23,526 nucleotides of DNA from an archaeon (GCA_016550395.1 JABXGY010000056.1:1-23526), one strand, 5' to 3'; positions 1 to 8,229 are shown, numbered from the stretch's first letter. Translations and numbers: made by a program. Notes: generated by a model from the sequence alone, not told the origin.

Positions 1-245
1 AAATTTCCTCCTAATAAAAAACTTGATCATCTGATCAATAAATAGAATCTACTCTAGTAAAAAAACTGGCAAATGTTTCAAAATGTTTAGTTATGAACTA
101 ATGATTTGTCAATAAATTTCATGTTTTGAAGGATTTCTAGTTTTCCTATGGGAGAGGTGAAAATTGGGGGGGGAAGGTTCAACAGAACTAATGATAAGCA
201 CTGAGTTTCATATATTCCAGTAAAGCCTCAGGTATTGTGATAATT
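1..245. promoter_or_regulatory. AT-rich intergenic region with divergent regulatory signals
   Basis: No convincing gene lies here. On the minus strand bases 1-14 read TTAGGAGGAAATTT, an excellent Shine-Dalgarno sequence, so a minus-strand gene probably starts a few bases left of base 1. A perfect 7-2-7 inverted repeat (TTGATCA/TGATCAA, 23-38) lies between that SD and a minus-strand TATA-like TATTTATT (about 38-47), where a repressor could act. A second inverted repeat (TTAGTT-ATG-AACTAA, 87-101) and an 11-bp direct repeat GAACTAATGAT (95-105 and 185-195) lie between this point and the aminotransferase. A run of eight G occupies 166-173. The DNA-level repeats are seen directly; the regulatory role is inferred. 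Confidence 0.5.
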
Positions 246-1541
246 ATGAATCAAAAATATCTTTCTCCTTCGCCTTCGCCTCCGGCTATTCGTGAGGCAA
301 TGGCCAAGGCATCTGAACGATCCGAAAAGGGTCTCCCTGTTTATAATTTTGCTAGTGGTAATGTAGGTGCCCTCGCTCTTAATCTCAAGTTGTTTGAGAG
401 CTTTCAAGCACCCGTGGATGCGACTGTACCAGAAGGAATTCGGCTCATAGCAGAGGCGCTGAGAAAGGGTCTGTTGGAGGCGTTTCATCCTCAACCTGCA
501 GGGCTAGGTTATTCTCCTTCAGGGGGGACCACTGCAGTTAAGCAGGCTGCTTTGCGATATTTCAGGGAAATCCACAGCATACCATTAGACGCAGAGGATT
601 TGAAGAAAATTATTGTCACTGCGGGTGGTCAACAAGCGATGGCAGCAAGCCTCCGATCCCTACAACGTGGAACAGAGGTGTTGATGCTACAATGGGATTA
701 TGCTCCAATTCCTGCCATACTTAGAGATCATGGCTTAACGGAAATGCGAATAAAACTGGGTGAGGGTCTTTCCTTAGATATCGAAGATTTTCAGACCAAG
801 CTTCGGGAAAACCAAGTGTTTTACTTAAGCATGCCCAACAATCCCACAGGATACACCTCTCCGGAGGATTTGAATACAATCACCGAGAAGATGGAACAAC
901 ATGCAGGAGGAGTTATTTGGGATGCCCCATACATTTTCATGCTTCTTCGGCTTCAAAAAGAAAAGGCTGTATACGACAAAGCGTTCTTGAACCGGATCCT
1001 AGAAAAGTTTAGAGAAGTTGGAAAAACGCATCACACGAACATGTGTATCCTTTCAAGCCTTTCCAAAACCTGTCTCATTGCCGGTTTGCGAGTTGGGATG
1101 GCTATCGCTAGCCCCCATTGGATCACTAATATGAACTCAATTATTGGTCGAGAGAACCTGAGTAGCCCCACTCTTTCTTTTGTTGTCGCAAAATACCTCT
1201 TAGAAGCTTTCATAGAACATCCAATCATGCATGAATGGACCTGTAAAATCTTGGCAAGTCGCCTTACAACGCTAATGGAGGAAATTCAGGATCATCTCAT
1301 ACTACCTGGAAATAATGCTTTTGGAGCCCTTTACGTCTTGGTGAAAACCCCTGAGGATGGAGTCAAATTTGCCCAAAAATTAGTGGATGAAAACGGCATA
1401 GTAACGGTGCCTGGCAGTTCATTTCGCGGAACCTCGACAAAGGCGATTCGCCTTTCACTTGTTGCCACCCCATGGACTAAAGGCGATGAAACATGGATTG
1501 ACAGTGTCATGGCACTGAAGAAAACCTTACTTCACGCATAA
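246..1541 (+). CDS. PLP-dependent class I/II aminotransferase
   Basis: Fold-type I aminotransferase that would move an amino group between an amino acid and a 2-oxo acid through pyridoxal phosphate in the cytosol. Numbering from an in-frame GTG at 237, the landmarks are NNPTG (about 201-205), D229-A-P-Y232 (the Asp contacts the PLP ring nitrogen), SK277T with the Schiff-base lysine followed by AGLRVG, and R405 in AIRLSL near the C-terminus, which binds the substrate carboxylate. The length (431 residues) fits aspartate/alanine/aromatic aminotransferases. I prefer ATG 246 because AGGT at 230-233 sits 12 bases ahead of it and only 3 bases ahead of GTG 237. Substrate cannot be decided from sequence. 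It is a single gene, followed by an AT-rich gap. Confidence 0.9.
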   Translation: MNQKYLSPSPSPPAIREAMAKASERSEKGLPVYNFASGNVGALALNLKLFESFQAPVDATVPEGIRLIAEALRKGLLEAFHPQPAGLGYSPSGGTTAVKQAALRYFREIHSIPLDAEDLKKIIVTAGGQQAMAASLRSLQRGTEVLMLQWDYAPIPAILRDHGLTEMRIKLGEGLSLDIEDFQTKLRENQVFYLSMPNNPTGYTSPEDLNTITEKMEQHAGGVIWDAPYIFMLLRLQKEKAVYDKAFLNRILEKFREVGKTHHTNMCILSSLSKTCLIAGLRVGMAIASPHWITNMNSIIGRENLSSPTLSFVVAKYLLEAFIEHPIMHEWTCKILASRLTTLMEEIQDHLILPGNNAFGALYVLVKTPEDGVKFAQKLVDENGIVTVPGSSFRGTSTKAIRLSLVATPWTKGDETWIDSVMALKKTLLHA

Positions 1542-1597
1542 TCCACGCAACCAGATAATTAGAGAAAGTATCAACTGAATTGGTATAGATGATATCA

Positions 1598-1646
1598 AAA
1601 TTTTATTTTTCTTTTTTCAAAAATCTGGCGATTCATCCCCATGAAT
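1598..1646 (+). terminator. T-rich tract and small hairpin after the aminotransferase gene
   Basis: About 60 bases after the aminotransferase stop there is a T-rich stretch (ATTTTATTTTTCTTTTTTC, about 1600-1618), the usual form of an archaeal terminator. Just after it is a perfect 6-4-6 inverted repeat, ATTCAT-CCCC-ATGAAT (1631-1646). The rest of the gap to 1741 holds a weak TATA-like CTTTTAATAC near 1690 for the next gene. Confidence 0.4.
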
Positions 1647-1740
1647 GAATTCGGTGGTGTTCTCACTACGTTTCCCGTAATAGAATCTTACTTTTAATAC
1701 AATACAATGTATTAGTGTCATCAATCAGAGTGAGTGAGGA

Positions 1741-2727
1741 TTGAAGAGTTTGAAGCCTATCCGGTTTGGAGTACTCATGCGAAGATTAGCTCCGCAGGGT
1801 CAATTCCCAGAAAGCACTTGGATCCAAAAAGTGCAGAGGTTAGAAATGCTTGGTTATTCTTCCTTTCTTATTACGGATCATTTTAACAATCAATGGGAAC
1901 CTGTAGCAACCTTGGGCGCTATCGCTATGGTAACCTCGAAACTCAAGTTAGGAACACTGGTTTTTTGTGTTGATTATCGTCATCCTACTGTTCTGGCTCA
2001 AGCTGGCGCTACTCTGCATCTCCTCTCCCAAGGACGTTATGAATTTGGAATCGGTGCGGGCTGGACAAAAAAAGAATTTGAACAAAGTGGTTTTCCTTAT
2101 AATAAGGCTTCAGTGAGAATTGAACGACTTGAAGAGACTCTCCAAGCGATAAAAAGCCTTTGGATTCAAAAACAGACAACTTTCAAGGGGAAGTATATCC
2201 ATCTATCAAATTATGGACCACCCGCTGAATTGCCAGAAGGAGAATTCCCACCTATCATAGTTGGTGGCGGTGGAAAGAAGCTCTTATCGGTGGCGGGACG
2301 CCATGCCGATATTGTCAGTATTGTCCCTTCTTGGCCCAAAGGACGAGTTACTGAAGACAACCTTCGGGCACACACCATTGAGAGCATCCAAAAAAGGATA
2401 GACTGGGTAAAAAGTGCTGCGATTGATTTTAAACGGAACCCAGATGAAATTGAGTTTAATACTCTATACCGTTATGTAGCGATAACCGAAGATAAGCAAT
2501 CAGCCTATAAAGAGTGTGCTAAAATGCTTAATATATCAACGGAAGTTATCGCTGAAAATCCATTTTTCTTGATAGGGTCTGTATCTGAAATCCGAGAGGA
2601 AATTAAAGAACTTTACAAAGACCTTGGCATCAGCTACTTCATCATTTCAGGTGATCTACACGAATTCAATTTAATCGAAGAATTCGCAAACTCTATTCTC
2701 CAACCCCTTAAACAAGGACTATCCTAA
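1741..2727 (+). CDS. Luciferase-like (F420-type) oxidoreductase
   Basis: TIM-barrel protein of the bacterial-luciferase/LLM superfamily. In archaea these proteins usually use coenzyme F420 as hydride carrier; here the cofactor is inferred from the family. Visible family marks are the N-terminal FGV strand, ITDHF (about residue 43), the LGTLVFCVDYRHP block, GRYEFGIGAGW with the following KKEFEQ, and PPIIVGGGGKKLL (phosphate-binding end of the barrel). It is close to full length at 328 residues. The start is TTG 1741; an in-frame TTG at 1750 fits better with the purine-rich GTGAGGA at 1734-1740, so the protein may be three residues shorter. Substrate unknown. It stands alone and is not clearly in an operon with its neighbours. 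Confidence 0.85.
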   Translation: MKSLKPIRFGVLMRRLAPQGQFPESTWIQKVQRLEMLGYSSFLITDHFNNQWEPVATLGAIAMVTSKLKLGTLVFCVDYRHPTVLAQAGATLHLLSQGRYEFGIGAGWTKKEFEQSGFPYNKASVRIERLEETLQAIKSLWIQKQTTFKGKYIHLSNYGPPAELPEGEFPPIIVGGGGKKLLSVAGRHADIVSIVPSWPKGRVTEDNLRAHTIESIQKRIDWVKSAAIDFKRNPDEIEFNTLYRYVAITEDKQSAYKECAKMLNISTEVIAENPFFLIGSVSEIREEIKELYKDLGISYFIISGDLHEFNLIEEFANSILQPLKQGLS

Positions 2728-2821
2728 TTATAAGAAGAAATGAGTCGATTACGATACCAATTTTATGTCAGCAATCCCTGATGCCAGAATAGTAAAAAGT
2801 ATATCACCTTCTGGTAAACAA

Positions 2822-2950
2822 GGTGAGTCTACACGGGAGGTAAGACGGCGTTCACCCTTTCCCTTCCACAAGGATAGTAACCGTTGTCCTAAACCTACCC
2901 CTCTTGGACACCGACCCAAAGGGTGTTAGGTTTCCGCCCCTGTGGTCAGG
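2822..2950 (+). ncRNA. Candidate structured RNA (three-way junction), strand uncertain
   Basis: A GC-rich island in an AT-rich gap between convergent genes, without an ORF. Complementary segments nest and abut: GGTGAG/TTCACC (2822-2827/2851-2856); outer helix CCACA/TGTGG (2866-2870/2941-2945); inside it AGGA/TCCT (2871-2874/2887-2890), then immediately AAACCTA/TAGGTTT (2891-2897/2927-2933), topped by ACACC/GGTGT (2908-2912/2922-2926). The helices adjoin with no spare bases except CCGCCCC (2934-2940), as in a three-way junction. CACCCTTT (2853-2860) could instead pair with AAAGGGTG (2918-2925), an alternative fold. A TATA-like AAGTATATC (about 2797-2805) lies some 25 bases before the island on the plus strand. 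I do not recognise the family; it is not tRNA, 5S, SRP or RNase P as far as I can see. Confidence 0.35.
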
Positions 2951-3007
2951 TTAAGTAATATTTCAAAAGGAGGAAGGCATTCGTCCAATATGTTTAACCC
3001 AACGTTC

Positions 3008-3688
3008 TCATTTTCCTTTCTTTTTCTGAGATAGCACTCTACCTAGAGTAAGGGCGAATTTTTCCATTGACTTTAAAGCTTCAGGAACAAGGATCACTGA
3101 GAAAAATAAATGGGGTTCACGACGAGCAATTGATAGACGAGTTAAATAAGGAGCCACCTCTTCAAAAGCAGAACGCACCTTTTCTTGTTGAAATAGAGCA
3201 TCTCCGGTTTCAGGAGTATAGGAGACCACATAGAATTGGTCCACGAGATAATCAACCATTAGTTCTTGAGCAGAACCAGGGTGCTCAGCCAGATCCTCAT
3301 CAAGTCGTTTTTGTTCCTTGTGTGTAATCAATTCGATACGAGGCTCAGGGAGTTCCTTGAGGTTGGCGCGTATTTGAACTTGATCAGTTCGGTGCCGGAT
3401 CTTCCAGTAAATCATGGCGAAGGCATTGGAGCGATCAAGAAGCATGATCGTGGCTTCCAATTTCGGAAATGGGCTGTCTGACTCTTGATGATAGGCAAGT
3501 TTAGCTCCTGTATTACCAAGGAGTTTCACACTGATCTTCGAGGTTATTGATCTGAACCGTGCACCAAAGAATTGGACGATTCTATTGCGGCGTTTCAACG
3601 TCGCCATACGCCCTGTCATCCAGATAAAAATTATCACAAATGCAAATCCAAGCACTACATAAAAGCTGATGATCAACACGTCTTGCAT
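3008..3688 (-). CDS. Membrane-anchored protein of unknown function
   Basis: I do not recognise this 226-residue protein. It has one N-terminal membrane segment (about residues 4-24, IISFYVVLGFAFVIIFIW) with no obvious cleavage site, then a basic stretch (about 28-50, rich in R and K) that should lie on the cytosolic side, and a soluble domain of about 170 residues with alternating strands and helices (LEATIMLLDRS, AFAMIYWKI, VDQFYVVSYTPETGD). The C-terminus is basic (KKKGK). A weak SD-like GGGGT lies 8 bases before the ATG on the minus strand. It is divergent from the next plus-strand gene, with 121 bases between; an inverted repeat AAGGAAG/CTTCCTT (3702-3708/3730-3736) in that gap could be a shared control site. 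Confidence 0.7.
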   Translation of the reverse strand: MQDVLIISFYVVLGFAFVIIFIWMTGRMATLKRRNRIVQFFGARFRSITSKISVKLLGNTGAKLAYHQESDSPFPKLEATIMLLDRSNAFAMIYWKIRHRTDQVQIRANLKELPEPRIELITHKEQKRLDEDLAEHPGSAQELMVDYLVDQFYVVSYTPETGDALFQQEKVRSAFEEVAPYLTRLSIARREPHLFFSVILVPEALKSMEKFALTLGRVLSQKKKGK

Positions 3689-3809
3689 CAGTTATGACCC
3701 CAAGGAAGAAAGACTATTTTGTAGTGGTACTTCCTTAACATCTTCTCCCCTTAAGGATATCCGATAGGTATAAGGAATATAACATCAGAAACTCGACAAA
3801 TAAAAGGAT

Positions 3810-4436
3810 ATGAAAACGATGAATCGGGAGCAGCAGGAGTATGAGATGCGTGAAATTGCCATTGAAGCCTGGAATATAATTTTTGGTCGAGCCTTATTCA
3901 CATATATTTCATTACCAACTCCATGGGTGACTGGCTACCAAATAAATGACCCCGTTGTCACTAACCGTATCCTCTACAGGAACCTTATATGGGTTGGCGT
4001 AGGCGAAACTGAGTGTCTCATCTCCCGCGAGGGGGGAGAGCAAAAACGACCCATACTCGATTTCAAACTAAAAGTAACTGTGGATCTTCAAAGGGAAGGT
4101 CCTGTTGCACCTAGTTCTGAAACCCTTCAAAAGCATCACGAAAAAAAAGGTCATCAAATAATCAAACAAGGTGAACTACAAGCTGGGGGGCATACTGGAA
4201 GATTTGTAGTTTGGAAATCTCATAGACCTCGATTCTACATATTCGGAAGCCCTCGCCTTATTGCAAGAATCGAAGGATACATCCCTTGTGATGAAACCAA
4301 TCGCCTTCTGACGCTCACTTGGACCTCTCCTTCATCTAATTTGATACTCAAACACTCAGATACACTGATTGCGTGTTTAAACTCCATATTATGTCATGGA
4401 CATGACTTAGCTCCGGATGAAGCGATTTTTTTCTAA
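3810..4436 (+). CDS. Soluble protein of unknown function
   Basis: I do not recognise this 208-residue protein. It has no signal peptide or membrane segment. The N-terminus is an acidic helix (NREQQEYEMREIAIEAWN), followed by strand-rich sequence with paired aromatic residues (NLIWVGVGETECLI, GRFVVWKSHRPRFYIFGSP, RLLTLTWTSPSSN) and a C-terminal helix with CLNSILCHGHD. Two Cys and two His cluster near the end (C-x5-C-H-x-H), but no classical zinc motif is formed. ATG 3810 lies only 2 bases after AAAAGGA; ATG 3819 has better spacing (11) and may be the true start. The gene is alone between a divergent neighbour and the cstA promoter region. Confidence 0.65.
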   Translation: MKTMNREQQEYEMREIAIEAWNIIFGRALFTYISLPTPWVTGYQINDPVVTNRILYRNLIWVGVGETECLISREGGEQKRPILDFKLKVTVDLQREGPVAPSSETLQKHHEKKGHQIIKQGELQAGGHTGRFVVWKSHRPRFYIFGSPRLIARIEGYIPCDETNRLLTLTWTSPSSNLILKHSDTLIACLNSILCHGHDLAPDEAIFF

Positions 4437-4474
4437 TGGAGGATATAATTCATCAAAGTAGAAATTCGACAATT

Positions 4475-4534
4475 TTGATATTTGTTAGATTTCTTCATAA
4501 AAAAATATCAATAGAAACCGTATGCTTATTTATA
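4475..4534 (+). promoter_or_regulatory. Promoter and 9-bp inverted repeat upstream of cstA
   Basis: A perfect inverted repeat TTGATATTT/AAATATCAA (4475-4483 and 4503-4511, 19-base spacer) lies just ahead of a TATA box CTTATTTATA (4525-4534). The predicted transcription start is near 4555, leaving a leader of about 60 bases with GGGTGA (4605-4610) six bases before the ATG of cstA. Placement just upstream of the BRE/TATA is what one expects of an activator site, although a repressor blocking TFB is possible. Confidence 0.45.
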
Positions 4535-4616
4535 GACCTCTATACGTATTATCCGACACAGGCGGGAGGGCTATCTATACGAATGTCCTACCGCTGAGAA
4601 ATCAGGGTGAAATAAT

Positions 4617-6431
4617 ATGCCTTACCCTGCAATTTTTGTTGGAATTGGACTAGTGATTTTCATCGTTGGCTATTGGCTCTATGCAAGGTTTGTTGATCGA
4701 AGCGTTTGGGCACCTGATTCTAGTGTGAAAACACCAGCACATATGTACATGGATGGAGTGGAGTTCTTCCCCACCTCTAAAAGCGTCCTTTTCGGATTCC
4801 AGTTCAAGTCTATTGCTGCTCTTGGACCCATTAGCGGACCATTTATTGCATTGGTCTTCGGCTGGGTCCCTGCATTCCTTTGGATTATCTTTGGAACCTT
4901 CTTCATCGGCTGGATCCATGACTACACAGCTGTGATGATTACAGTTCGAAGCGAAGGAGAATCATTCGGTCCTGTCTGCTACCGATTAGTCGGTTCTCGT
5001 GCCCGTAAAGGGTTAATGGGATTCATCATCTTCTATCTGATACTAGTGATGGCTGTATTCGCATACATCTGCGGTGCCTTCTTCAAAGCATTCCCGCAAA
5101 GCATCATTCCTACAATTCTAACCATTGTTGGAGGCTTTATCGCAGGAATCCTGATGTATAGATTGAAAATCAACATCATTATCGCAACCGTGGTCGGCAT
5201 CATCTTTATGGTCATTGGCGTCGCGGCAGGACTGTGGCTAAATATGGTGGGACTTCTCGCATGGGTTGCTGCAACACCTAGGGAGTGGTGGATTGGTCTT
5301 GCACTGGTTCTCGTCTTCTTTGGTGCTACTTTAGCAATAACTGACTGGGCCCAACCCGTAAACTATATTGCGTTCTGGCCGTGTTTTGCTGCCATCATCC
5401 TACTCATCGTTGGTGCCCTGCTTAGCCCATTACTCACAATGCTATACCCATTAGACCCCGTCCTTATTCAAGGACTACCATTTTATCCACCTACAGCGAC
5501 TAACCCATTGTTACCATTCTACACAGATGCTAATGGACCAATTTGGCCCATACTATTCGTAGCAATTGCGTGTGGAGCCATCTCAGGTTGGCACAGCCTG
5601 GTTGGTAGCAGTGCGACAGGCAAACAACTCAATCTTGAAACTGATGCCCTGCCTGTTGCAGGAGGTTCAATGTTTCTTGAAGGTGTACTTGCTATGGCGG
5701 CTATGTCAGCCTACGTTGTCATTGCACCTGCAGCGGTGGTCCCTTCATGGTTCCTTAACTTCCCGACTGGTGCGGCGATCATTACTCAAGGAATGTTCGG
5801 TGGATCAGCAATTTCTGGACCGATTCTTATCGCCTTCTTTGCGATGGTTCTGGAGCTTTACGCGATCACGGTGTTACAGTTGATGCCACGGTTCTTCCGC
5901 ATGGCTGCTGCTGATCTGTCGGGAACATCTGTAATCGCTCCGCTCTTTAAGAACAAGTGGATTGGCGCATTAATAGGCATCCTTATTGCCTTCGCTTTCG
6001 CAGCTACTGGTGCCTGGTACCATATCTGGCTCCTATTCGGTGGTAGCAACCAACTTCTCGCAGGGCTTTGCCTAATGTTGGGATCCGTTTACCTCATCCG
6101 TAACAAGAAACCAACCAAATATACACTAATTCCAGCCTTTTTCATGATCATAACATGTCAGGCTGCATTACTTTGGGAGTCTTGGGTCTTCCTACGAACA
6201 TGGGTTCCAGGGACGTGGAATGCTTTTACTCCAACAGGTTGGGTTGCATCAGCAGGTAGCCTTGTAGCAGATCTAGCGGCCGCTGGTGTTCTTTGGCCAG
6301 CACAATTATTGACAGGAATCATGGCATTCATGGCTATTGTACTGTTCATACTGGGTTGCTTAGTATTCTATGACGCATTCAAAGCATGGCGACATGGTCC
6401 TGAATCAGAAGTTGAGGCAACAGCGGAGTAG
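4617..6431 (+). CDS. cstA: CstA-family carbon-starvation transporter
   Basis: Polytopic inner-membrane protein of 604 residues, the normal size for CstA. The family is known for pyruvate and peptide uptake under carbon limitation; which one this copy carries cannot be read from sequence. About 14-16 hydrophobic segments alternate with short loops. Family landmarks are the block VLFGFQFKSIAALGPISGP (about residues 57-75), GWIHDYTAVMI (about 98-108), ACGAISGWHSLVGSSATGKQ (about 321-340), MFGGSAISGP and LLFGGSNQLLAGLCLMLG near the end. The SD GGGTGA has ideal spacing. An acidic 12-residue tail ends the protein. A T8 tract follows about 30 bases downstream, so it is probably a separate transcript from the small-protein/ATPase cluster behind it. 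Confidence 0.93.
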   Translation: MPYPAIFVGIGLVIFIVGYWLYARFVDRSVWAPDSSVKTPAHMYMDGVEFFPTSKSVLFGFQFKSIAALGPISGPFIALVFGWVPAFLWIIFGTFFIGWIHDYTAVMITVRSEGESFGPVCYRLVGSRARKGLMGFIIFYLILVMAVFAYICGAFFKAFPQSIIPTILTIVGGFIAGILMYRLKINIIIATVVGIIFMVIGVAAGLWLNMVGLLAWVAATPREWWIGLALVLVFFGATLAITDWAQPVNYIAFWPCFAAIILLIVGALLSPLLTMLYPLDPVLIQGLPFYPPTATNPLLPFYTDANGPIWPILFVAIACGAISGWHSLVGSSATGKQLNLETDALPVAGGSMFLEGVLAMAAMSAYVVIAPAAVVPSWFLNFPTGAAIITQGMFGGSAISGPILIAFFAMVLELYAITVLQLMPRFFRMAAADLSGTSVIAPLFKNKWIGALIGILIAFAFAATGAWYHIWLLFGGSNQLLAGLCLMLGSVYLIRNKKPTKYTLIPAFFMIITCQAALLWESWVFLRTWVPGTWNAFTPTGWVASAGSLVADLAAAGVLWPAQLLTGIMAFMAIVLFILGCLVFYDAFKAWRHGPESEVEATAE

Positions 6432-6455
6432 CCACAAGGCTTCCACTTTGCCTCT

Positions 6456-6472
6456 TCCCCTCTTTTTTTTAT
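6456..6472 (+). terminator. T-rich terminator after cstA
   Basis: Pyrimidine-rich CCCCTCTTTTTTTTA with eight consecutive T (6463-6470) about 30 bases after the cstA stop. No hairpin is obvious; an oligo-T tract alone is the normal archaeal termination signal. Confidence 0.5.
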
Positions 6473-6503
6473 CGTTGTAGAGGTAAAAATTATCGGATTA
6501 CCC

Positions 6504-6812
6504 ATGGACTTATTGGGGAATAAGATTCTAGACAGTATTTGTGGTAATCCTTTGAGAATGTTTAAAGCAATTAGGGCTGCCCTTGAGGGAATCTGGCAAG
6601 CTCAAAAAGTAAGTCTTGCAGAACCTCTGAGAAAATTAAAAACCAATTATGACCATGCCCTCATGTTCATTGCTCTAGGTGATTTGTTGGGGTTTCCGTT
6701 CCAAGCAACCTTTTACTCTCGCTTTCTTTTTGTGCATTGGATCTTTCATATTGACTCTTGGAAGAGACGAATTTTGAAAGAACAGGATGTACTCAATAAA
6801 ATTTCTGATTAA
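6504..6812 (+). CDS. Small hydrophobic protein, paralogue of the next gene
   Basis: A 102-residue protein of unknown family. The N-terminal half is amphipathic and basic. The second half has two hydrophobic stretches (about 52-66 and 70-82) separated by GDLLGFP (59-65), and ends with WKRRILKEQD (86-95). The same order of motifs (LKT, then GD-[LM]-LG-[IF]-P, a YS pair, and WKR-x2-[LF]-KE-x-D) is found in the next gene, so the two are tandem paralogues that have diverged. The hydrophobic pair could be a re-entrant or membrane-surface hairpin. No good SD is seen near the ATG; GAGGT lies about 20 bases upstream. It is the first gene of a plus-strand run that ends with two Get3/ArsA-like ATPases, which suggests a shared function. 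Confidence 0.7.
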   Translation: MDLLGNKILDSICGNPLRMFKAIRAALEGIWQAQKVSLAEPLRKLKTNYDHALMFIALGDLLGFPFQATFYSRFLFVHWIFHIDSWKRRILKEQDVLNKISD

Positions 6813-6886
6813 GTTAGCCTTATTTTTGTTCCATCATAAGAATTATAGGCGGTTAGCAATCTAGCTTTAACCCTGAGGCAATAGCT

Positions 6887-7174
6887 ATGTCTCCAGAAGA
6901 TGAAAAAGACGCTCCAGAAGAGAAGGGCAGCGTTAAAGGAACTGTAAAGGATTTCTTCTATGGGATGGCAATGCAAGGTATGGTACGGTATGCCTTGAAG
7001 ACACGTATGTACCTTGAGCACCTGTTCATGCTCATCACCCTTGGTGACATGCTGGGCATTCCAATCCTTCCACCCTACTATTCATTGAAGCTTCTACCCT
7101 ACGCAGTGCCGAATATCAAAACCTGGAAACGCACATTATTCAAGGAACGTGATTTCACTGATGCGCTCTTCTAA
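6887..7174 (+). CDS. Small hydrophobic protein, paralogue of the preceding gene
   Basis: A 95-residue protein of unknown family, paralogous to the gene just upstream. It begins with a charged, low-complexity segment (residues 2-18, rich in E, D and K), then an amphipathic helix, YLEHLFMLITLGDMLGIP (42-59) and PYYSLKLLPYAVP, and ends with WKRTLFKERD (80-89). The shared motifs match the upstream paralogue with only one or two gaps, but the N-termini are unrelated. A GAGG element lies about 9 bases before the ATG. The next gene, an ArsA/Get3-like ATPase, starts 47 bases after the stop, so an operon is likely. It could be a membrane partner, adaptor or substrate of the ATPases. Confidence 0.75.
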   Translation: MSPEDEKDAPEEKGSVKGTVKDFFYGMAMQGMVRYALKTRMYLEHLFMLITLGDMLGIPILPPYYSLKLLPYAVPNIKTWKRTLFKERDFTDALF

Positions 7175-7221
7175 GCTGGCGCTGCCTTCCTCAAACTCAT
7201 AGCGTCTTAGGGTGAAACATC

Positions 7222-8229
7222 ATGGCACAAAAAATGAGTGACTATTACAAAGCTAACCCGGATCTACGTATAGCGGTTTTTGCCGGAAAAGGTGGTCTTG
7301 GAAAAACTACATGTAGTGCAGCCCTTTCAGATTGGTTAGCAAGGGAGGGACGACGCGCTCTTTGTTTTAGTACTGATCCCCAAGCTTCGCTTTCCGATAT
7401 TTTTGAAAAAGACATCTTTGGAAAGGGCAGACAAGAGCTAGTAGACCAGTTGTATGTGATGGAAATTGACGCTGATAAAAGAATAGCCGCTTTTCAACAA
7501 GAGGTTAGACAAAAAATCCTGGATATGTATGGAATTAAGGAAATTCCTAAAGAGATTGACGAATATATCACTGCAGCAGCTGCAGAACCGGCGATGCACG
7601 AATCCGCCACCTATGATGCAATGGCGGGATTATTAGCGTCTCAGGAATACGATTTCTATGTCTTTGATATGCCACCCTTTGGTCATGGAATACGAATGGT
7701 TTCAATGGCCCGAATTCTGGACATGTGGATTGACAAGATGGAGGAGACACGCTTAAAAGCTCAAGAATATGGTGATACTGCGTACCAACTTCAACAGAAG
7801 GGAGCTGGTGCTGGTCAAGATGAAATGTTGAGGGAATTACAAGAGATTCGTGAGAAGCTAGGCTTCTTTCAAGACATTCTGACGGATAGTAAACGAACCG
7901 CCTTTTACATGGTTGTAGCTCCAGAGAAGATGGCAATTCTAGACACAGAACGAGCACTAGACATGTTCAGACGAATGGATATCACACTGACTGGGGTAAT
8001 CGTCAATCAAGTTTATCCCCGTGAGCTCCTCAAACGCAAGGATCTAAGCCAGTTCATGCGCGATCGCATTGAGATGCAACAAAAGTACATGATTGAGATA
8101 GAGAAGAAACTGGGGGATTATGTTTGTGCAGTAATTCCAATGTTCGACCGGGAACCAAAGGGGCTTAAGATGATAACCAAGGTTGCTGACATTATGATGA
8201 ATTGGAGCGGAAAAATCGTGGAGGACTAG
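7222..8229 (+). CDS. ArsA/Get3-like ATPase, catalytically complete copy
   Basis: Member of the ArsA/TRC40-Get3 branch of the SIMIBI P-loop ATPases, 335 residues, one ATPase domain. Visible are the deviant Walker A GKGGLGKTT (22-30, with both signature Lys23 and Lys28), switch I STDPQASLSD with the catalytic-type Asp52, switch II DMPPFGH (149-155), a charged helical insertion (about 170-225, rich in E, K and Q) where Get3 holds its client groove, and an A-loop-like IPMFDREPKGL near the C-terminus. There is no CxxC, so the zinc-clasped dimer of classical Get3 is absent. No arsenic genes are nearby, so an arsenite pump is unlikely. SD GGGTGA sits 6 bases before the ATG. The next gene, a paralogue, follows 4 bases after the stop. 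Likely role: ATP-driven handling of membrane proteins, as an obligate or preferred partner of the next gene (inference). Confidence 0.9.
   Translation: MAQKMSDYYKANPDLRIAVFAGKGGLGKTTCSAALSDWLAREGRRALCFSTDPQASLSDIFEKDIFGKGRQELVDQLYVMEIDADKRIAAFQQEVRQKILDMYGIKEIPKEIDEYITAAAAEPAMHESATYDAMAGLLASQEYDFYVFDMPPFGHGIRMVSMARILDMWIDKMEETRLKAQEYGDTAYQLQQKGAGAGQDEMLRELQEIREKLGFFQDILTDSKRTAFYMVVAPEKMAILDTERALDMFRRMDITLTGVIVNQVYPRELLKRKDLSQFMRDRIEMQQKYMIEIEKKLGDYVCAVIPMFDREPKGLKMITKVADIMMNWSGKIVED

Noticed and set aside
149..245. Short frames starting at ATG 149 or TTG 164 after an SD-like AGAGGTGA
   Set aside because: Only about 18-20 codons, containing the G8 run, without any sign of a leader peptide function.
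2822..2950. SRP RNA, RNase P RNA, 5S rRNA or tRNA
   Set aside because: None of the conserved motifs of these RNAs could be found on either strand; kept only as an unclassified candidate.
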